From Leptodactylus fallax (Eukaryota > Chordata > Amphibia > Anura > Leptodactylidae), in the NCBI GenBank assembly GCA_947044405.1, contig CAMRHE010000197.1:1984001-2048000 (forward strand): DNA of 64,000 nucleotides, written 5' to 3'. Of this stretch, positions 43,331 to 54,676 are shown in pieces. The notes beneath the pieces were generated by a model. It did not search any database. It was not told the DNA's origin and saw only the letters and a list, made by a program, of their open reading frames with translations. Numbering within the stretch: the stretch's first letter is position 1; each line of letters opens with the position of its first letter. The position numbers and the translations under genes are program-made.

Positions 43331-46096
43331 GTTGCCAGGGTGGTGTACTTGTACATTTGTGGTGCATCCAAATGATTCATCATCAGTGCTATCACTGGCC
43401 CAGATCTATGCAGACAAAGATTGTTGGGTTACGTTCCACACACTACCGTTATGAGAGGGAACTGGTATCATGGGGATCCTGTGATTGAGATCAGCAAGCC
43501 AAGATGTCAAAAATTTCACCTTCCTTCTCAAGAACTACAACAACCCTGAGGCTACTTGAGGTACTGCCACCCAAATTTTTATTGTTACTTGCAGGAGTGG
43601 ATAGCGTTACAGGAGTATAAATGTTTATTCCCCCTTTACCGTATACCCTGTCCTGTCTTTTTCCAGACATTTTACTGCACTGCAACATGATACTTCATTG
43701 CAGGAATAAAAATATATTTTACTGTAAATATGCCCTAAGTGCATATTAATAACTGTCAGTGTAAGAAATATATGTGCACTTTTAAAAACACTGGGGCAGA
43801 TTTATCAATCAATGATATTGCGGATCACATTTGGTGCAAGGCCCTGGCATGTGCCACAAGCATATGACACAAGCCCCATTCTGTGTCTCGATCAGCACAT
43901 TGTGTGAGTTTTCTGTGTGAGCTATAATGGAAATCTATTCCAGTTTCTAAATGTTGTAGTTTTCCATCCTGGCACTGGGACATGTGACTGATTTATGAAG
44001 AGACCGGAGCCTCTTCATATATCACTGTCTAAATTATATAAATCTAATGAATCTGTTCTCCAGAGTCTTCTCCTATAATTATGTAGTAGTACAACAATGT
44101 TTTTTTTCCACTATGACTGCGCTGATACTGCTGGATGCAGTAGCTGAGTTCGTCTCTCTGTGCATAATTTTATACAGTAAACTGCATCTGACATCATCAC
44201 TGTGACCTCTCCACTCGTCAGTAATGATTGGCCAATAGGCGGTCAGAAGCCCGCCTAGGTCACACAGAATGTGTGAACCTTCTTGTTTATGCTCTCCTAC
44301 ATCGTATTACGCATGGTGGTGGTCATTTTACAAGTTTGCCTAAGACAAATCAGATTTGCTCATCTCTAGTAGGGACAACATATACTGTCATAGGGACCTG
44401 TGTCATCTGTTTTTCACAGAGCCAAAGACATGGTCATACAAATACTTTGGAAAAAAAGTTCAGTTTTTCATGGATGTGAAAAATTAATCAACTATGAACA
44501 GCACACAATCCTGATTATTTTAGGATTGTTATTTGTGTGCTGTCTATGATTAACATGGACATTATACACTTCTTCAAAATGCAAGGGGGTGAATAAGTTT
44601 AAAATAAAGAATAAATTGAGTTGGACTAGAAGTGTAGTTGCTATCTTCTAAGTATCATGTGACAGGTATGGTGCATGTTTGCAGTTGAAAGGGATAAGAC
44701 ATGGGTGCTAAAGGTTTATGTAGAGGGTAGTCTTTGAGATATCCATAGTGGCACAGTAGGGCAGACTGTAAACTGACAGTCACTTTGGAGCAGCCTGACT
44801 TCTGCATAGATCAAGATCCCTGATCCCAGTTTAGGCACTAAAACCATTTGTACAACTGTAACTTTAATGATGTTGTGGGGAAACCATCTTAAATATCTGT
44901 CTGCATTAATCACCCAACAAAGGTCGGTGACAGACTAGCAGACTATAAAACACACCACAATCACTGTAAACACAGAAGTTGGTTCCCATTACAGAAGCAC
45001 AAGCTTTCTTTCTTTTCCAGCAAGCTTATGCTATTTTTACATCTGCATTAGAAGCTCTATCATGAGCCTTTGTCATAGATTTTGTCATGGTTGATAGAAA
45101 AGATAGCCCAGCATGCAGCACTCACCTTCAGTTAAAATGACAGATCCCAGAGAGTACCCATTATAAGTCAGTAGGGTTCATGGAGAGCTGCTGTTGTCTG
45201 TCATGTTATGAATTCGACACAACATTACAGTTTCATTTGTAACAGAAACCATGACACAGATGTGAAATAGAGCCTTAAAGGGGGTTGATGACTTACTGTA
45301 ACTCACTCCAGTGATTGAGACCAGCTGATTGGTGTGAGTACTGGGTGTCATGACAAAAGCTTCTGGTCCTATGAAAGTAGGATGAGATGGATGAGAGTAA
45401 TGGACTTGAGTAATGGTATGGTGAACATATCCTTAGGCAACCCCTTTAAACAGAGAGTTCCAGTTGCTGATTGACATTGCGGCCTGTGTGATGTGCTTTC
45501 CATTTACATTCTAATGAATTTACTAATTCCAAGGGGCTATTCCTTTTACCAACATTTTTTTACCAACATTTTTAGGACTTTTTTTTTCCTGGATAACAAC
45601 TGAACTACAAAAAAAAAAAAAAAGCAAAACAAGTCTTACCAGAATCTTTGGCCCGGTATGTTGTATATCTAGGGTCTCACTTGATGACAGCACAAGTAAT
45701 AAGGCAAACACAAAACATAAAAAGAAAAAGGGCTTTACTCAAGTTGAGGCTACAAGCGAGTAACTGTTACAAATGGTCTTATGAGACTCAAACAACTTGG
45801 TGGTTGCAAGAGGTTGAAACTGGTTTGGTGGTTAAAAATAGTTTCTCTATGAGGGTAAAGTTCTTGGCACAAATCACACACACAGTGTACAGAAACAATA
45901 CACAGTCTCTAAGTAGAACATAGTCCTTGAACAAGATAACATCCCTGTGCAAAACTTTAATCCAAAGGGTTATTTCCCACAGCAACACTTGGAATCCATT
46001 AGGCACATGTCCACACATTTGTAATTCACAAGTGTGTCAGTTCACTAGCAATCCACAGGAAGGAGATCCACAGCATGGCAGTAATACCCAAGGTAC
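43331..46096. other. Unrecognised sequence
   Basis: No supported gene. A small imperfect hairpin (AACAGCACACAATCCTGATT against a mirrored GTGTGCTG) lies at about 44500-44550. The block 45700-46090 is A/C-rich on the plus strand and may be part of the LTR-type sequence that follows, but I cannot show it. Confidence 0.4.
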
Positions 46097-46612
46097 TGTT
46101 ACGGAATTGCCAAAGGAGCAATTTTCAAAATACAGAAACTGGCTGCTACCAGAGAGCAGTAGAACAAGCTACCTAAATCTCACACAGCTTTGGGAGATAG
46201 GACTAAGGCTACCTATATGTCTTCACCAGAGCACGGCACGAAACCAGTTGGACTTGAACTGAATTTTGACACAGTAATAGATGATCTACCAAACTCAAAT
46301 CAAACCAGAACCCACAGCAATGCTCACAAGGCAGGTCAAACAAGGAGAGTGGAATCAAAGGAATAAACATTTCCAAGCCGAGGTCAAGAGTTAACAGTCA
46401 AAGCTAAAATCAGCAATCAAGAGATTATCCAGAAGAAATCAGAGCACAGGAGCCTCACTAGTAAGTAACAACTAATAGCAGACACATGGGAAGTTGTGAA
46501 CAGACTTTAAATATCCCTCCTCAGCTGCTGATTAGTTCATCATCCCAGAACTCTGATTAGCGGCACAGCGAAAGCTTTACATATTGGCATGATAACCTCA
46601 AAGTACAGGTCT
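46097..46612 (-). mobile_element. LTR-like sequence related to 31605-32274
   Basis: On the minus strand it begins TGTACTTTGAGG and ends GGCAATTCCGTAACA. It shares CAGCTGAGGAGGGATATTTA-type and AGCTTGTTCTACTGC-type blocks with the insertion in the PLE. The flanking pentamers agree at only three of five positions. Probably a decayed solo LTR; confidence is limited. Confidence 0.5.
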
Positions 46613-47068
46613 CAAACACAAGGCTTGCAGGCCAAATCTGTCCCGCGAGCTTGTTTTGTGGTCTGTGACCCAGGGCCGCGTCTGCAATGGAAAAAGGGGT
46701 TCATATATTGTGTGGGGTCCAAAAAAAGGGACATAAACTGCGTTGGCATCAAAAAATAGAGCCATATTATGTGTTGGGGGGCTAGTAAGCCATGTTACGT
46801 AACATAAAGTTAGTCATAAAACATTTATTTTAATATCCAGTCCAGATTTCCTGTGATGGGTTTTCTGCTCCACCACGTATTATGCATACTGGCCATCTTC
46901 TTTGAGAAGACTACTCCCACATAAGACCACGTTTCCATGTAATTTTCCTTACCTTTACATAGTTGATTTTACTGCCTTTAAAAGTAAAAGCTCCAATATC
47001 AGGAAAGCCCAAGGTCTTAACAGTTTTGACAGCCATAAGAAGACTACCCAAAAAAAGTTAAAGTAAAG
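46613..47068. other. Unrecognised sequence
   Basis: Nothing identifiable between the LTR-like block and the Tc1 copy. Confidence 0.4.
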
Positions 47069-47070
47069 TA

Positions 47071-48670
47071 CAGTGGGCAAAAAAAGTATTTAGTCAGCCA
47101 CCAATTGTGCAAGTTCTCCCACTTAAAAAGATAAGAGAGGCCTGTAATTGTCATCATAGGTAGACCTCAACTATGAGAGACAAAATGAGAAAATATATCT
47201 AGAAAATCACATTGTCTTATTTTTAAAGAGTTTATTAGCAAATTATGGTGGAAAATAAGTATTTGGTCACCTACAAACAAGCAAGATTTCTGGCTCTCAC
47301 AGACCTGTAACTTCTTCTTTAAGAGGTTCCTCTGTCCTCCACTCATTACCTGTAGTAATGGCTCCTGTTTGACATTGTTATCAGTATAAAAGACACCTGT
47401 CCACAACCTCAAACAGTCACACTCCAAACTCCACTATGGTGAAGACCAAAGAGCTGTGGAAGGACACCAGAAACAAAATAGTAGACCTGCACCAGGCTGG
47501 GAAGACTGAATCTGCAATAGGCAAGCAGCTTGGTGTGAAGAAATCAACTGTGGGAGCAATAATTAGAAAATGGAAGACATACAAGACCACTGATAATCTC
47601 CCTCGATCAGGGGCTCCACACAAGATCTCACCCCGTGGGGTCAAAATGATCACAAGAATGGTGAGCAAAAATCCCAGAACCACACAGGGGGACCTAGTGA
47701 ATGACCTGCAGAAAGCTGGGACTAATGTAACAAAGGCTACCGTCAGTAACACAGTACACCGCCAGGGACTCAGATCCTGCAGTGCCAGACGTGTCCTCCT
47801 GCTTAAGCCAGTACATATCTGGGGCTGTCTGAAGTTTGCAAGAGAGCATTTGGATGTTCCAGAAGAGTATTGGGAGAATGTCATATGGTCAGATGACACC
47901 AAAGTAGAACTGTTTGGTAGAAACACAACTCGTCATGTTTGGAGGAGAGTGAATGCTGAGTTGCATCCAAAGAACAACATACCTACTGTGAAACATGGGG
48001 GTGGCAACATCATGCTTTGAGGCTGTTTCTCTGCAAAGGGACCAGGACGACTGATCCGTGTACATGAAAGAATGAATGGGGCCATGTATCGTGAGATTTT
48101 GAGTGCAAACCTCCTTCCATCAGCAAGGGCATTGAAGATGAAACGTGGCTGGGTCTTTCAGCATGACAATGATCCCAAGGACACCGCCAGGGCAACGAAG
48201 GAGTGGCTTCTTAAGAAGCATTTCAAGGTCCTGTAGTGGCCTAGCCAGTCTCCAGATCTCAAACCAATAGAAAACCTTTGGAGGAAGTTGAAAGTCCATG
48301 TTGCCCAGCAACAGCCCCAAAACATCACTGCTCTAGAGGAGATCTGCATGGAGGAATGGGCCAACATACCAGCAACAGTGTGTGCCAACCTTGTGAAGAC
48401 TTATAGAAAACGTTTTACCTCGGTCATTGCCAACAAAGGATATACAACAAAGTATTGATACGAACTTTTGTTATTGACCAAATACTTATTTTCCACCATA
48501 ATTTGCAAATAAATTCTTTAAAAATCAGACAATGTGATTTTCTGGATTTATTTTCTCATTTTGTCTCTCATAGTTGAGGTCTACCTATGATGTCAATTAC
48601 AGGCCTCTCATCTTTTTAAGTGGGAGAACTTCCACAATTGGTGGCTGACTAAATACTTTTTCCCCCACTG
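47071..48670 (+). mobile_element. Tc1-family transposon (family A, copy 2), complete ends
   Basis: This 1600-bp element is bounded by TA (47069-47070, 48671-48672). It starts CAGTGGGCAAAAAAAGTATT and ends ACTTTTTCCCCCACTG, with terminal repeats of about 200 bp. It is the reference for the split copy at 22609-31368. Confidence 0.93.
47436..48458 (+). pseudogene. Tc1 transposase with two nonsense codons
   Basis: The frame is 340 codons long from [16 protein letters not shown] to GYTTKY, without any frameshift. TGA at 48018-48020 and TAG at 48234-48236 stop it. Copy 1 has Trp and Glu at these places. The first Asp ([13 protein letters not shown]), second Asp ([11 protein letters not shown]) and Glu (PIENLW) remain. 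It keeps the five residues that copy 1 lacks in the second DNA-binding region. Confidence 0.9.
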
Positions 48671-48672
48671 TA

Positions 48673-49304
48673 TTAATAAAACATTTTATATAACTAAATT
48701 TTTTTTGCCTGATTGTTTACACTCGTTCTCTCTGCTTTATGCTCCCATTTTAGCCATCTAAATCTGAAATTGCTGATTATACAATTTTTTTGAAAAAGTG
48801 AAAAGGAACATCAGAAAATCTATGTGGCTTAAGGGAGTCTGTCAACTGCAAAATCGGTATCAAACTAATGACAATACCTTGTAGGGCTGTTTCTACACTA
48901 TTAGCTGAAAAGGGCTTTGGGGGCAATTTTTCTTCTGCCGGGGCTTTGCTCTCCGCTCCAGTTAACCAGCCCTAATTGCAACCCAGCTCCACTCCCCATT
49001 GCTTGAGTAACATCTCCTGCTTTGTCACATTTTGTCTACAGCTGCCACCATCTGAAGCTGGCTTCCTGCTCTCTGGGTGGAGCCTGATGTCATCATACAT
49101 GAGCAGTACAGTCAGTACTACATTTGCCAAGGCCGATCCAGCAGGTGGGAGAAGTCACTCAAGCAATGAAGGGGGGAGGGGGCTGAGCTGGGCAGTAGTT
49201 AGGGACTCTCATTAAATTTCCTGCAATTAGCAGTTGCAAGTTAGGTGAAGATAAAGGGAAGGAGAAAGGATAGGAGAACATTAGCACTGCTAAAGCAGTA
49301 GGAC
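48673..49304. other. Unrecognised sequence
   Basis: No gene or named repeat was seen. Confidence 0.4.
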
Positions 49305-49450
49305 TACTACTAGTTTATCACAAGGCATTATGGGAAAGGAGCTGGGGAGCTCATGCGCCCTCTGTTGGATGTAACAGATCCTCAATTTGCTTTTGACTCA
49401 CCGAGCCTTGAGACAGCAAAAGGGATTTCAGCCAAGCCAATTTCACTTAT

Positions 49451-49495
49451 CTGCATACAGCGCTGTTTCAGGATTGTTGTCCCTCATCAGTACAG
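49451..49495 (-). ncRNA. Hammerhead ribozyme motif B
   Basis: On the minus strand: stem I CTGTA/TGCAG (one G-U), core CTGATGA, stem II GGGA/TCCT (outer G-U), GAAA, stem III ACAGC/GCTGT (self-complementary, no loop), cleavage triplet GTA. Confidence 0.8.
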
Positions 49496-49596
49496 AGCAA
49501 AGTGAACTGGCTGGCTTTGTGGGAGGCAATGAGTGGGTTAGGGACAAGAATCTCTCACATTGAGGAGAGCACCAAAGCCAGCCAGTTCACTTTGCT

Positions 49597-49641
49597 CTGT
49601 ACTGATGAGGGACAACAATCCTGAAACAGCGCTGTATGCAG
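49597..49641 (+). ncRNA. Hammerhead ribozyme motif C
   Basis: Identical to motif B but on the plus strand, in the right arm of the inverted repeat. The predicted cut follows A49636. Confidence 0.8.
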
Positions 49642-49907
49642 ATAAGTGAAATTGGCTTGGCTGAAATCCCTTTTGCTGTCTCAAGGCTCGGTGAGTCAAA
49701 AGCAAATTGAGGATCTGTTACATCCAACAGAGGGCGCATGAGCTCCCCAGCTCCTTTCCCATAATGCCTTGTGATATGTAGATGCTAAGTAGAGGGCAAA
49801 AGGCAATTCAATCTCTACACACCTTCACTGGTGCTCTCCTCAATGTGAGAGATTCTTGTCCCTAACCCACTCATTGCCTCCCACAAAGCCAGCCAGTTCA
49901 CTTTGCT

Positions 49908-49952
49908 CTGTACTGATGAGGGACAACAATCCTGAAACAGCGCTGTATGCAG
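49908..49952 (+). ncRNA. Hammerhead ribozyme motif D
   Basis: Same sequence as motif C, 311 bp downstream in direct orientation. The predicted cut follows A49947. Cuts at C and D would release a 311-nt RNA. Confidence 0.8.
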
Positions 49953-50008
49953 ATAAGTGAAATTGGCTTGGCTGAAATCCCTTTTGCTGTTTCAATACTA
50001 CTAGTTTA

Positions 50009-50795
50009 GTAAGTAACATAACCCTCTACCATTGTAGAGCATGAGTCCCTAACTTTCCTACTAGCCAACAGTAACATGTGCCTGTTTCTCTTCCTGTTTC
50101 CCTCCATCATCCTCTTCCCCTCCCCATAAACTTCTATGTTAGAAGTAACTCAATATATCTACTATATGTGAGAGGCTGACAGTCAGTCTGCTCTCCAGAT
50201 ATGGCTTCTATTACTTTTGACAGAGAGAAGGGAGGAGGGTAAAGGAAGCAATTTGATAAATGGCGATTTTCCTTCAAGATATATTACTACATTTTTTATA
50301 TTCACCTGCACTAGTCTATTATGAAAAGCTGCTTTATATATGGAGGTATGCTTTAAAAGTAATTTTTACAATTGCAAACAAAATATTTCTATAACAAAAG
50401 TTAATTTTCAAGAAAGACAAAAAACACACCCTTTAATAATTGCATCAGAATCCAGTCGATGGATGTACAGAATGTCCCTGCATGAGCCTCGAGGGTTTGA
50501 CTCAGCTGCCTCTATAGAGTTAAGTCTGTTTAAGTATTGTATTTATCCCCTGGCAATGAATCTAGTTGTGAGAATGATGTACACTTGGCTTAGTCTTGCA
50601 AAATACCCTCTAAGCTTAATGTAGTGATTCTCTGTCCATTCACATTGCATTGTTAGTGAGAAGAGGTTAAAAGGAACAGTTGCAATATGACAGACTGTTA
50701 GGATAACAGGGCACAAAGGTGCACACATAACACAAATGAGCGATGTGCAAAACACGTAAGCTTCTTAAATAAACAAATAAAATATTATGAACCTA
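50009..50795. other. Unrecognised sequence
   Basis: No supported gene or repeat was seen. Confidence 0.4.
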
Positions 50796-50798
50796 TAA

Positions 50799-51139
50799 GG
50801 GTGTGTTCACACTGAGTTTTTTGGAGGCTAAAAAAATCTGCTTCAAGAATTAGGAAATGCAGTTTTTTGCTCCAGTAGACTGTACCTGGGAACTTCCCTT
50901 TAAAAAAGACTTGTGTTTTTTTTTTTGCAGTTTTTGCAAATACCGATTCAAAAACACATTAAAAACTGCGTCAAAAATGCCTGAAGATAGGTAATCACGC
51001 TTTTTTTTTTACTCTAGCTGAAAAAAATCATAGAGGAAAAAAAACTGCTACTAACTCCCATTGAAATTAATTGGAGGCGGTTTTTGATACGGATTCCGAC
51101 TCAAAATCAGCCTGCAAAAAACTGTGTGTGAACATACCC
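50799..51139. mobile_element. Harbinger-type MITE (341 bp), TAA target site
   Basis: GGGTGTGTTCACACTGAGTT at the left is mirrored by the right end (AACTGTGTGTGAACATACCC). TAA flanks both sides (50796-50798, 51140-51142), as expected of PIF/Harbinger. It has no coding sequence. Internal A and T runs make further inverted pairs. Confidence 0.78.
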
Positions 51140-51142
51140 TAA

Positions 51143-51650
51143 CACAGCATGTATAGCAATGGTGCCAACAAACTCAGCACTGCTACACCTCTATGTTTGC
51201 ACAAAATAAAACAAGAAAGGTGCTGGTAATGATCTGTAAATATATCCCTTCTAGTTTTTATGTAAATCAAAAGTGTTCTTAGATGATATATTGAATATTG
51301 AAATATCTGCATTGGAATTCTTTTGAAATCATGAAATCAGTTGTTGGATTTCAAATCAGTAAATCAGTAAAGTATGTCCTGCATCAGTACCTTTAGCAAA
51401 AAAGGTCTACTAAGAAAATCCTTGAACAGTATACAGTATGAGAATTCAACAGAAATCTTTATACAGTTCATGGTCTCAATCCTATATTATGATCTCTCAA
51501 TCATTCACATTAGTTATTACATCCTTGATTGTTAATACTACTTTCTGTATATTCTGACCACAAACTGAGATGTTTTAGTTTACACATGCTCATCCATATC
51601 GTTGGCCCAGTGGACAAAAGGCATATTGAACTATGGACCATGCTGCAAGT
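51143..51650. other. Unrecognised A/T-rich sequence
   Basis: No gene or repeat identified. Confidence 0.4.
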
Positions 51651-51652
51651 TT

Positions 51653-52470
51653 ACATAGTCACATAGTTACATAGTAGATGAGGTTGGATGAAGACATCAG
51701 TCCATCAAGTCCAACCTATAACCCTACAGTCCCCTACAGTGTTGATCCAGAGGAAGGCAAAAAAAACCATGAGGCTTATGCCAATTGCCCCATTTCAGGG
51801 GAAAAAAATTCCTTCCCGACTCCAATCTGGCAATCAGTATAAAACCCTGGATCAATGTGCCCTTAAAATCTAAAACTCATAAACCGTAATACTGTTCTGT
51901 TCGAGAAAGTCATCCAGGCCCTCTTTGAACTTGTTCAATGAATCCACCATCACCACTTCCTGAGGCAGAGAGTTCCATAGCCTCGCTGTTCTTACTATAA
52001 AGAATACCCTTCTATGTTGCTAGTGAAACTTTCTCTCCTTCAGATGTAGGGGATGTCCCCTTGTCACTGTCACTGGCCTAGGAGTAAAAAGATCATTAGA
52101 AAGTTCTTTGTGCTAGCCCTTCATGTATTTGTACATAGATCTCCCCATAGACGTCTTTTTTCTAAACTGAATAACCCCAAGTTTGTTAATCTATCACTGT
52201 ACTCCAATCCACCCATTCCCCTAATAATTTGGGTCATCCTTCTCTGCACTCTCTCTAGTTCGATTATGTCTTTTTTGTATACCGGGGCCCAAAATTGTGC
52301 GCAATAGTCTAAGTGTGGCCGTACCAGTGATTTGTATAGAGGCATAACTATGTTCTTGTCATGAGAATCTATACCTCTTTTGATGCATTCCATAATTTTT
52401 TTTGCCTTGGCAGCAGTTGCCTGGCATTGGTCACTAAAGGTAAGTTTACTGTCTACCAAGGTTTCTTCAG
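51653..52470 (-). mobile_element. CR1-clade LINE, 5'-truncated
   Basis: On the minus strand it codes for the end of CR1 RT: VDSKLTFSDQCQATAAKAKK, LYKSLVRPHLDYCAQFWAPV, LERVQRRMTQIIRGMGG and LFSLEKRRLWGDL (52121-52459). The remaining coding tail and 3' UTR follow, with the typical frog CR1 phrase reading GGACTTGATGGACTGATGTC on the minus strand. It ends in the (ACATAGTT)-like short repeat CATAGTCACATAGTTACATA near 51653. It lacks the endonuclease and most of RT. Confidence 0.85.
52121..52459 (-). pseudogene. CR1 reverse transcriptase C-terminal fragment
   Basis: About 112 codons are open, from the strand after the catalytic box to the thumb-like region. The catalytic ADD box is upstream of the truncation and missing. 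Confidence 0.82.
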
Positions 52471-52592
52471 CTTTAAAGTATACTTTGCAGAAAGAACAAA
52501 GATGCTGTCAACTCTACCCAAGTCTGTTTTAATGCATACTTGTTTTCCCTATAAAATAACAATGCTGGAGCATATTTTTTTTAGAATTCAGC

Positions 52593-53242
52593 TGTTAGGG
52601 TCTTGCCAGATGTAGCAATACCCTACACTACTGTAGGGGTCTGGGAGGAAGGACAGAGACAAGTGAGCCCTAATCTCACCCCAGCCACTGTCCCTTCCTA
52701 TTGCCTCAGTTATCCTAAACGGTAAAAGGACAACCTGAAGACGAGCCCTATACTGGGTAAGTGACACATAGAACAGGACAAGACAAAACAACACAGAAGC
52801 AGAGTGATCAAGCCAAGGGGTCGGTAACAAACGAGCAATGCAGTACAAAATCACAATCCAAGAGAATAATCACAAGGCAAGCCAAAGATCAGAGAAATAG
52901 CACAGTAAATGACAAGGGCACAAAGAGAGCAGGCAAAGTCAGAGCAATAACCGGCAACTTGCTGAGAAAGTGACATCCCGTATATAGAAAGTCTGGGCCC
53001 AGCCCCAGACCTGATAGGTACACAGGCTGTCAATCACACAGGCCAGGAAGAGATTAACTCTATGCAGTCCAGAGAGAAATGCTCAGAACACGGGTGTGGC
53101 CGGAAATCCATTACATTGTCTAGGACCATGTTCAGACTGAGCAACAAGAAACCTACACAAGGAACCAAACTGAACACACCTCCTTTGCCGCAGCGTGCGA
53201 GCGGAGGGTGACGCAGAGACCCGAACAGGCAGAGACGTTACA
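52593..53242 (-). mobile_element. Solo LTR (650 bp) with 5-bp TSD, same family as 632-1275
   Basis: On the minus strand it begins TGTAACGTCTCTGCC and ends AGACCCTAACA. TCAGC flanks both sides (52588-52592, 53243-53247). It shares several blocks with the first solo LTR, such as GTTTTGTCTTGTCCTGT and the GGGACAG(G/T)GGCTGGGGT region. There is no internal element sequence. Confidence 0.85.
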
Positions 53243-54094
53243 TCAGCATAGTGCATTTCATTCAGGATCTTCCAATTTCCTAAATCATTTGGATGTTTTT
53301 CTACACACATTTACACTGTCAAAACTGTGTGGACAGTGTCAGTTCATGTATAGATGAAACCTTTAAAAAATAGTCTATTGGATTATATCATTACCATATA
53401 ACATAACAAAAAGATATCAATTATAGAGATGAGAGAACTGATTGGTTATGAACCGATTTCATCCGGTTGCAAAAATTCAGTTTTTTGATGAAACCTAAAC
53501 TTTTGTGACTCATCTTGGGTGACCTAAAATAGCCACATGTGAGACTAGGAAAAAGCAGAAGAGAAGGAGGATCACATGGTCTCTGTGACCCAAGCGGATT
53601 GTGATCAATGACTGTCCACAAAGTGTCTTATATTGTTTTTACTGACAAAGTCAGTCCAGTCCTTTTAGTAATAAAGTACAAAATCTCATTTTGTTTAGGG
53701 TTTTTTGACCATAGTATTTTTTGTTAACCAATACAGAAAAACTGCCATTATCACTGCAAAAATCCAAGCTGACTCATGCTGTGTGTTTTAGTATAATGAT
53801 CACTGACCAGGACAAATTTTTTGTGCTAAATCGCATCTTCTTAAGTATTTTTTGAAATTGTGTATTTTGTTAACAAATACAGACAAAATTGCCATTATGA
53901 TGCTCTAGTCTAATACTCACTGACCAGGTTAGCCGTTAGTGCCAAGTCTGATTTCTTTGCTAATTTTTGATGAAAATAAATAAATAAATAAATAAATAAA
54001 ATTACATACAAACAGTGTCAATATTGGTGTCTATCGCTATTACATAAACAGTGCAGTAACACGACTGGAAAAAAATAGGGCAAGGGACAGACTA

Positions 54095-54665
54095 CAGTCA
54101 TGGCCAAAAGTTTTGAGAATGACACAAATATTATATTTTCACATGATCTGCTGCCCTCTGGTTTTTATGTGTGTTTGTCAGATGTTTTTATCACATACAG
54201 AAATATAATTGCATTCATATTATGAGTAACAGAAGCTTATATTGACAGTTAGAATGAGTTAATGCAGCAAGTCAATATTTGCAGTGTTGACCCTTCTTCT
54301 TCAGGACCTCTGCAATTCTCCCTGGCATGCTCTCAATCAACTTCTGGACCAAATCCTGACTGATAGCAGTCCATTCTTGCAGAATCAATGCTTTAATTTT
54401 GTCTGAATTTGTTGGTTTTTGTTTGTCCACCCGTCTCTTGATGATTGACCACAAGTTCTCAATGGGATTAAGATCTGGGGAGTTTCCAGGCCATGGACCC
54501 AAAATCTCTATGTTTTGTTCCCTGAGCCATTTAGTTATCACCTTTGCTTTATGGCAAGGTGCTCCATCATGCTGGAAAAGGCATTGTTGAGCGCCAAACT
54601 GCTCTTGGACGGTTGGGAGAAGTTGCTCTTGGAGGACATTCTGGTACCATTCTTTATTCATGTAT
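54095..54665 (-). mobile_element. Tc1-family fragment (family D), 5' half of transposase missing
   Basis: It starts CAGTCATGGCCAAAAGTTTT after TA (54093-54094). The transposase end on the minus strand follows (54272-54676) with CLFQHDGAPCHKAKVITKWL (second Asp), NSPDLNPIENLWSIIK (Glu) and a C-terminus ending KKKGQHCKY. The sequence changes abruptly near 54665, where the N-terminal half and the second terminal repeat are lost. Confidence 0.85.
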
Positions 54666-54676
54666 GTGTATACCAT
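54272..54676 (-). pseudogene. Tc1 transposase C-terminal half
   Basis: This is about 130 codons without an internal stop, carrying the second Asp (QHDGAPCH) and the Glu (PIENLW). The DNA-binding domains and first Asp are absent, so it cannot be active. The first few codons of this frame come from the neighbouring sequence. Confidence 0.85.

Larger units (their letters stand above)
49316..49776. repeat. Inverted repeat, 204-bp arms, identical by eye
   Basis: 49316-49519 and 49573-49776 are reverse complements with no mismatch that I could find, separated by 53 bp. The arms include the hammerhead motifs of opposite strand. Confidence 0.88.
49318..49995. mobile_element. 678-bp PLE-derived insertion, three hammerhead motifs, 13-bp TSD
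   Basis: TACTACTAGTTTA flanks it at 49305-49317 and 49996-50008. It contains one minus-strand and two plus-strand copies of the same pLTR-type unit found at 32275-32576, each truncated differently, and no coding sequence. The first two copies form a perfect inverted repeat. The second and third are head to tail with a 13-nt linker. Each copy holds a hammerhead motif. Confidence 0.87.

Noticed and set aside
44228..44479. Possible small gene of 83 codons
   Set aside because: No motif, no matching feature on either side, and unremarkable composition.
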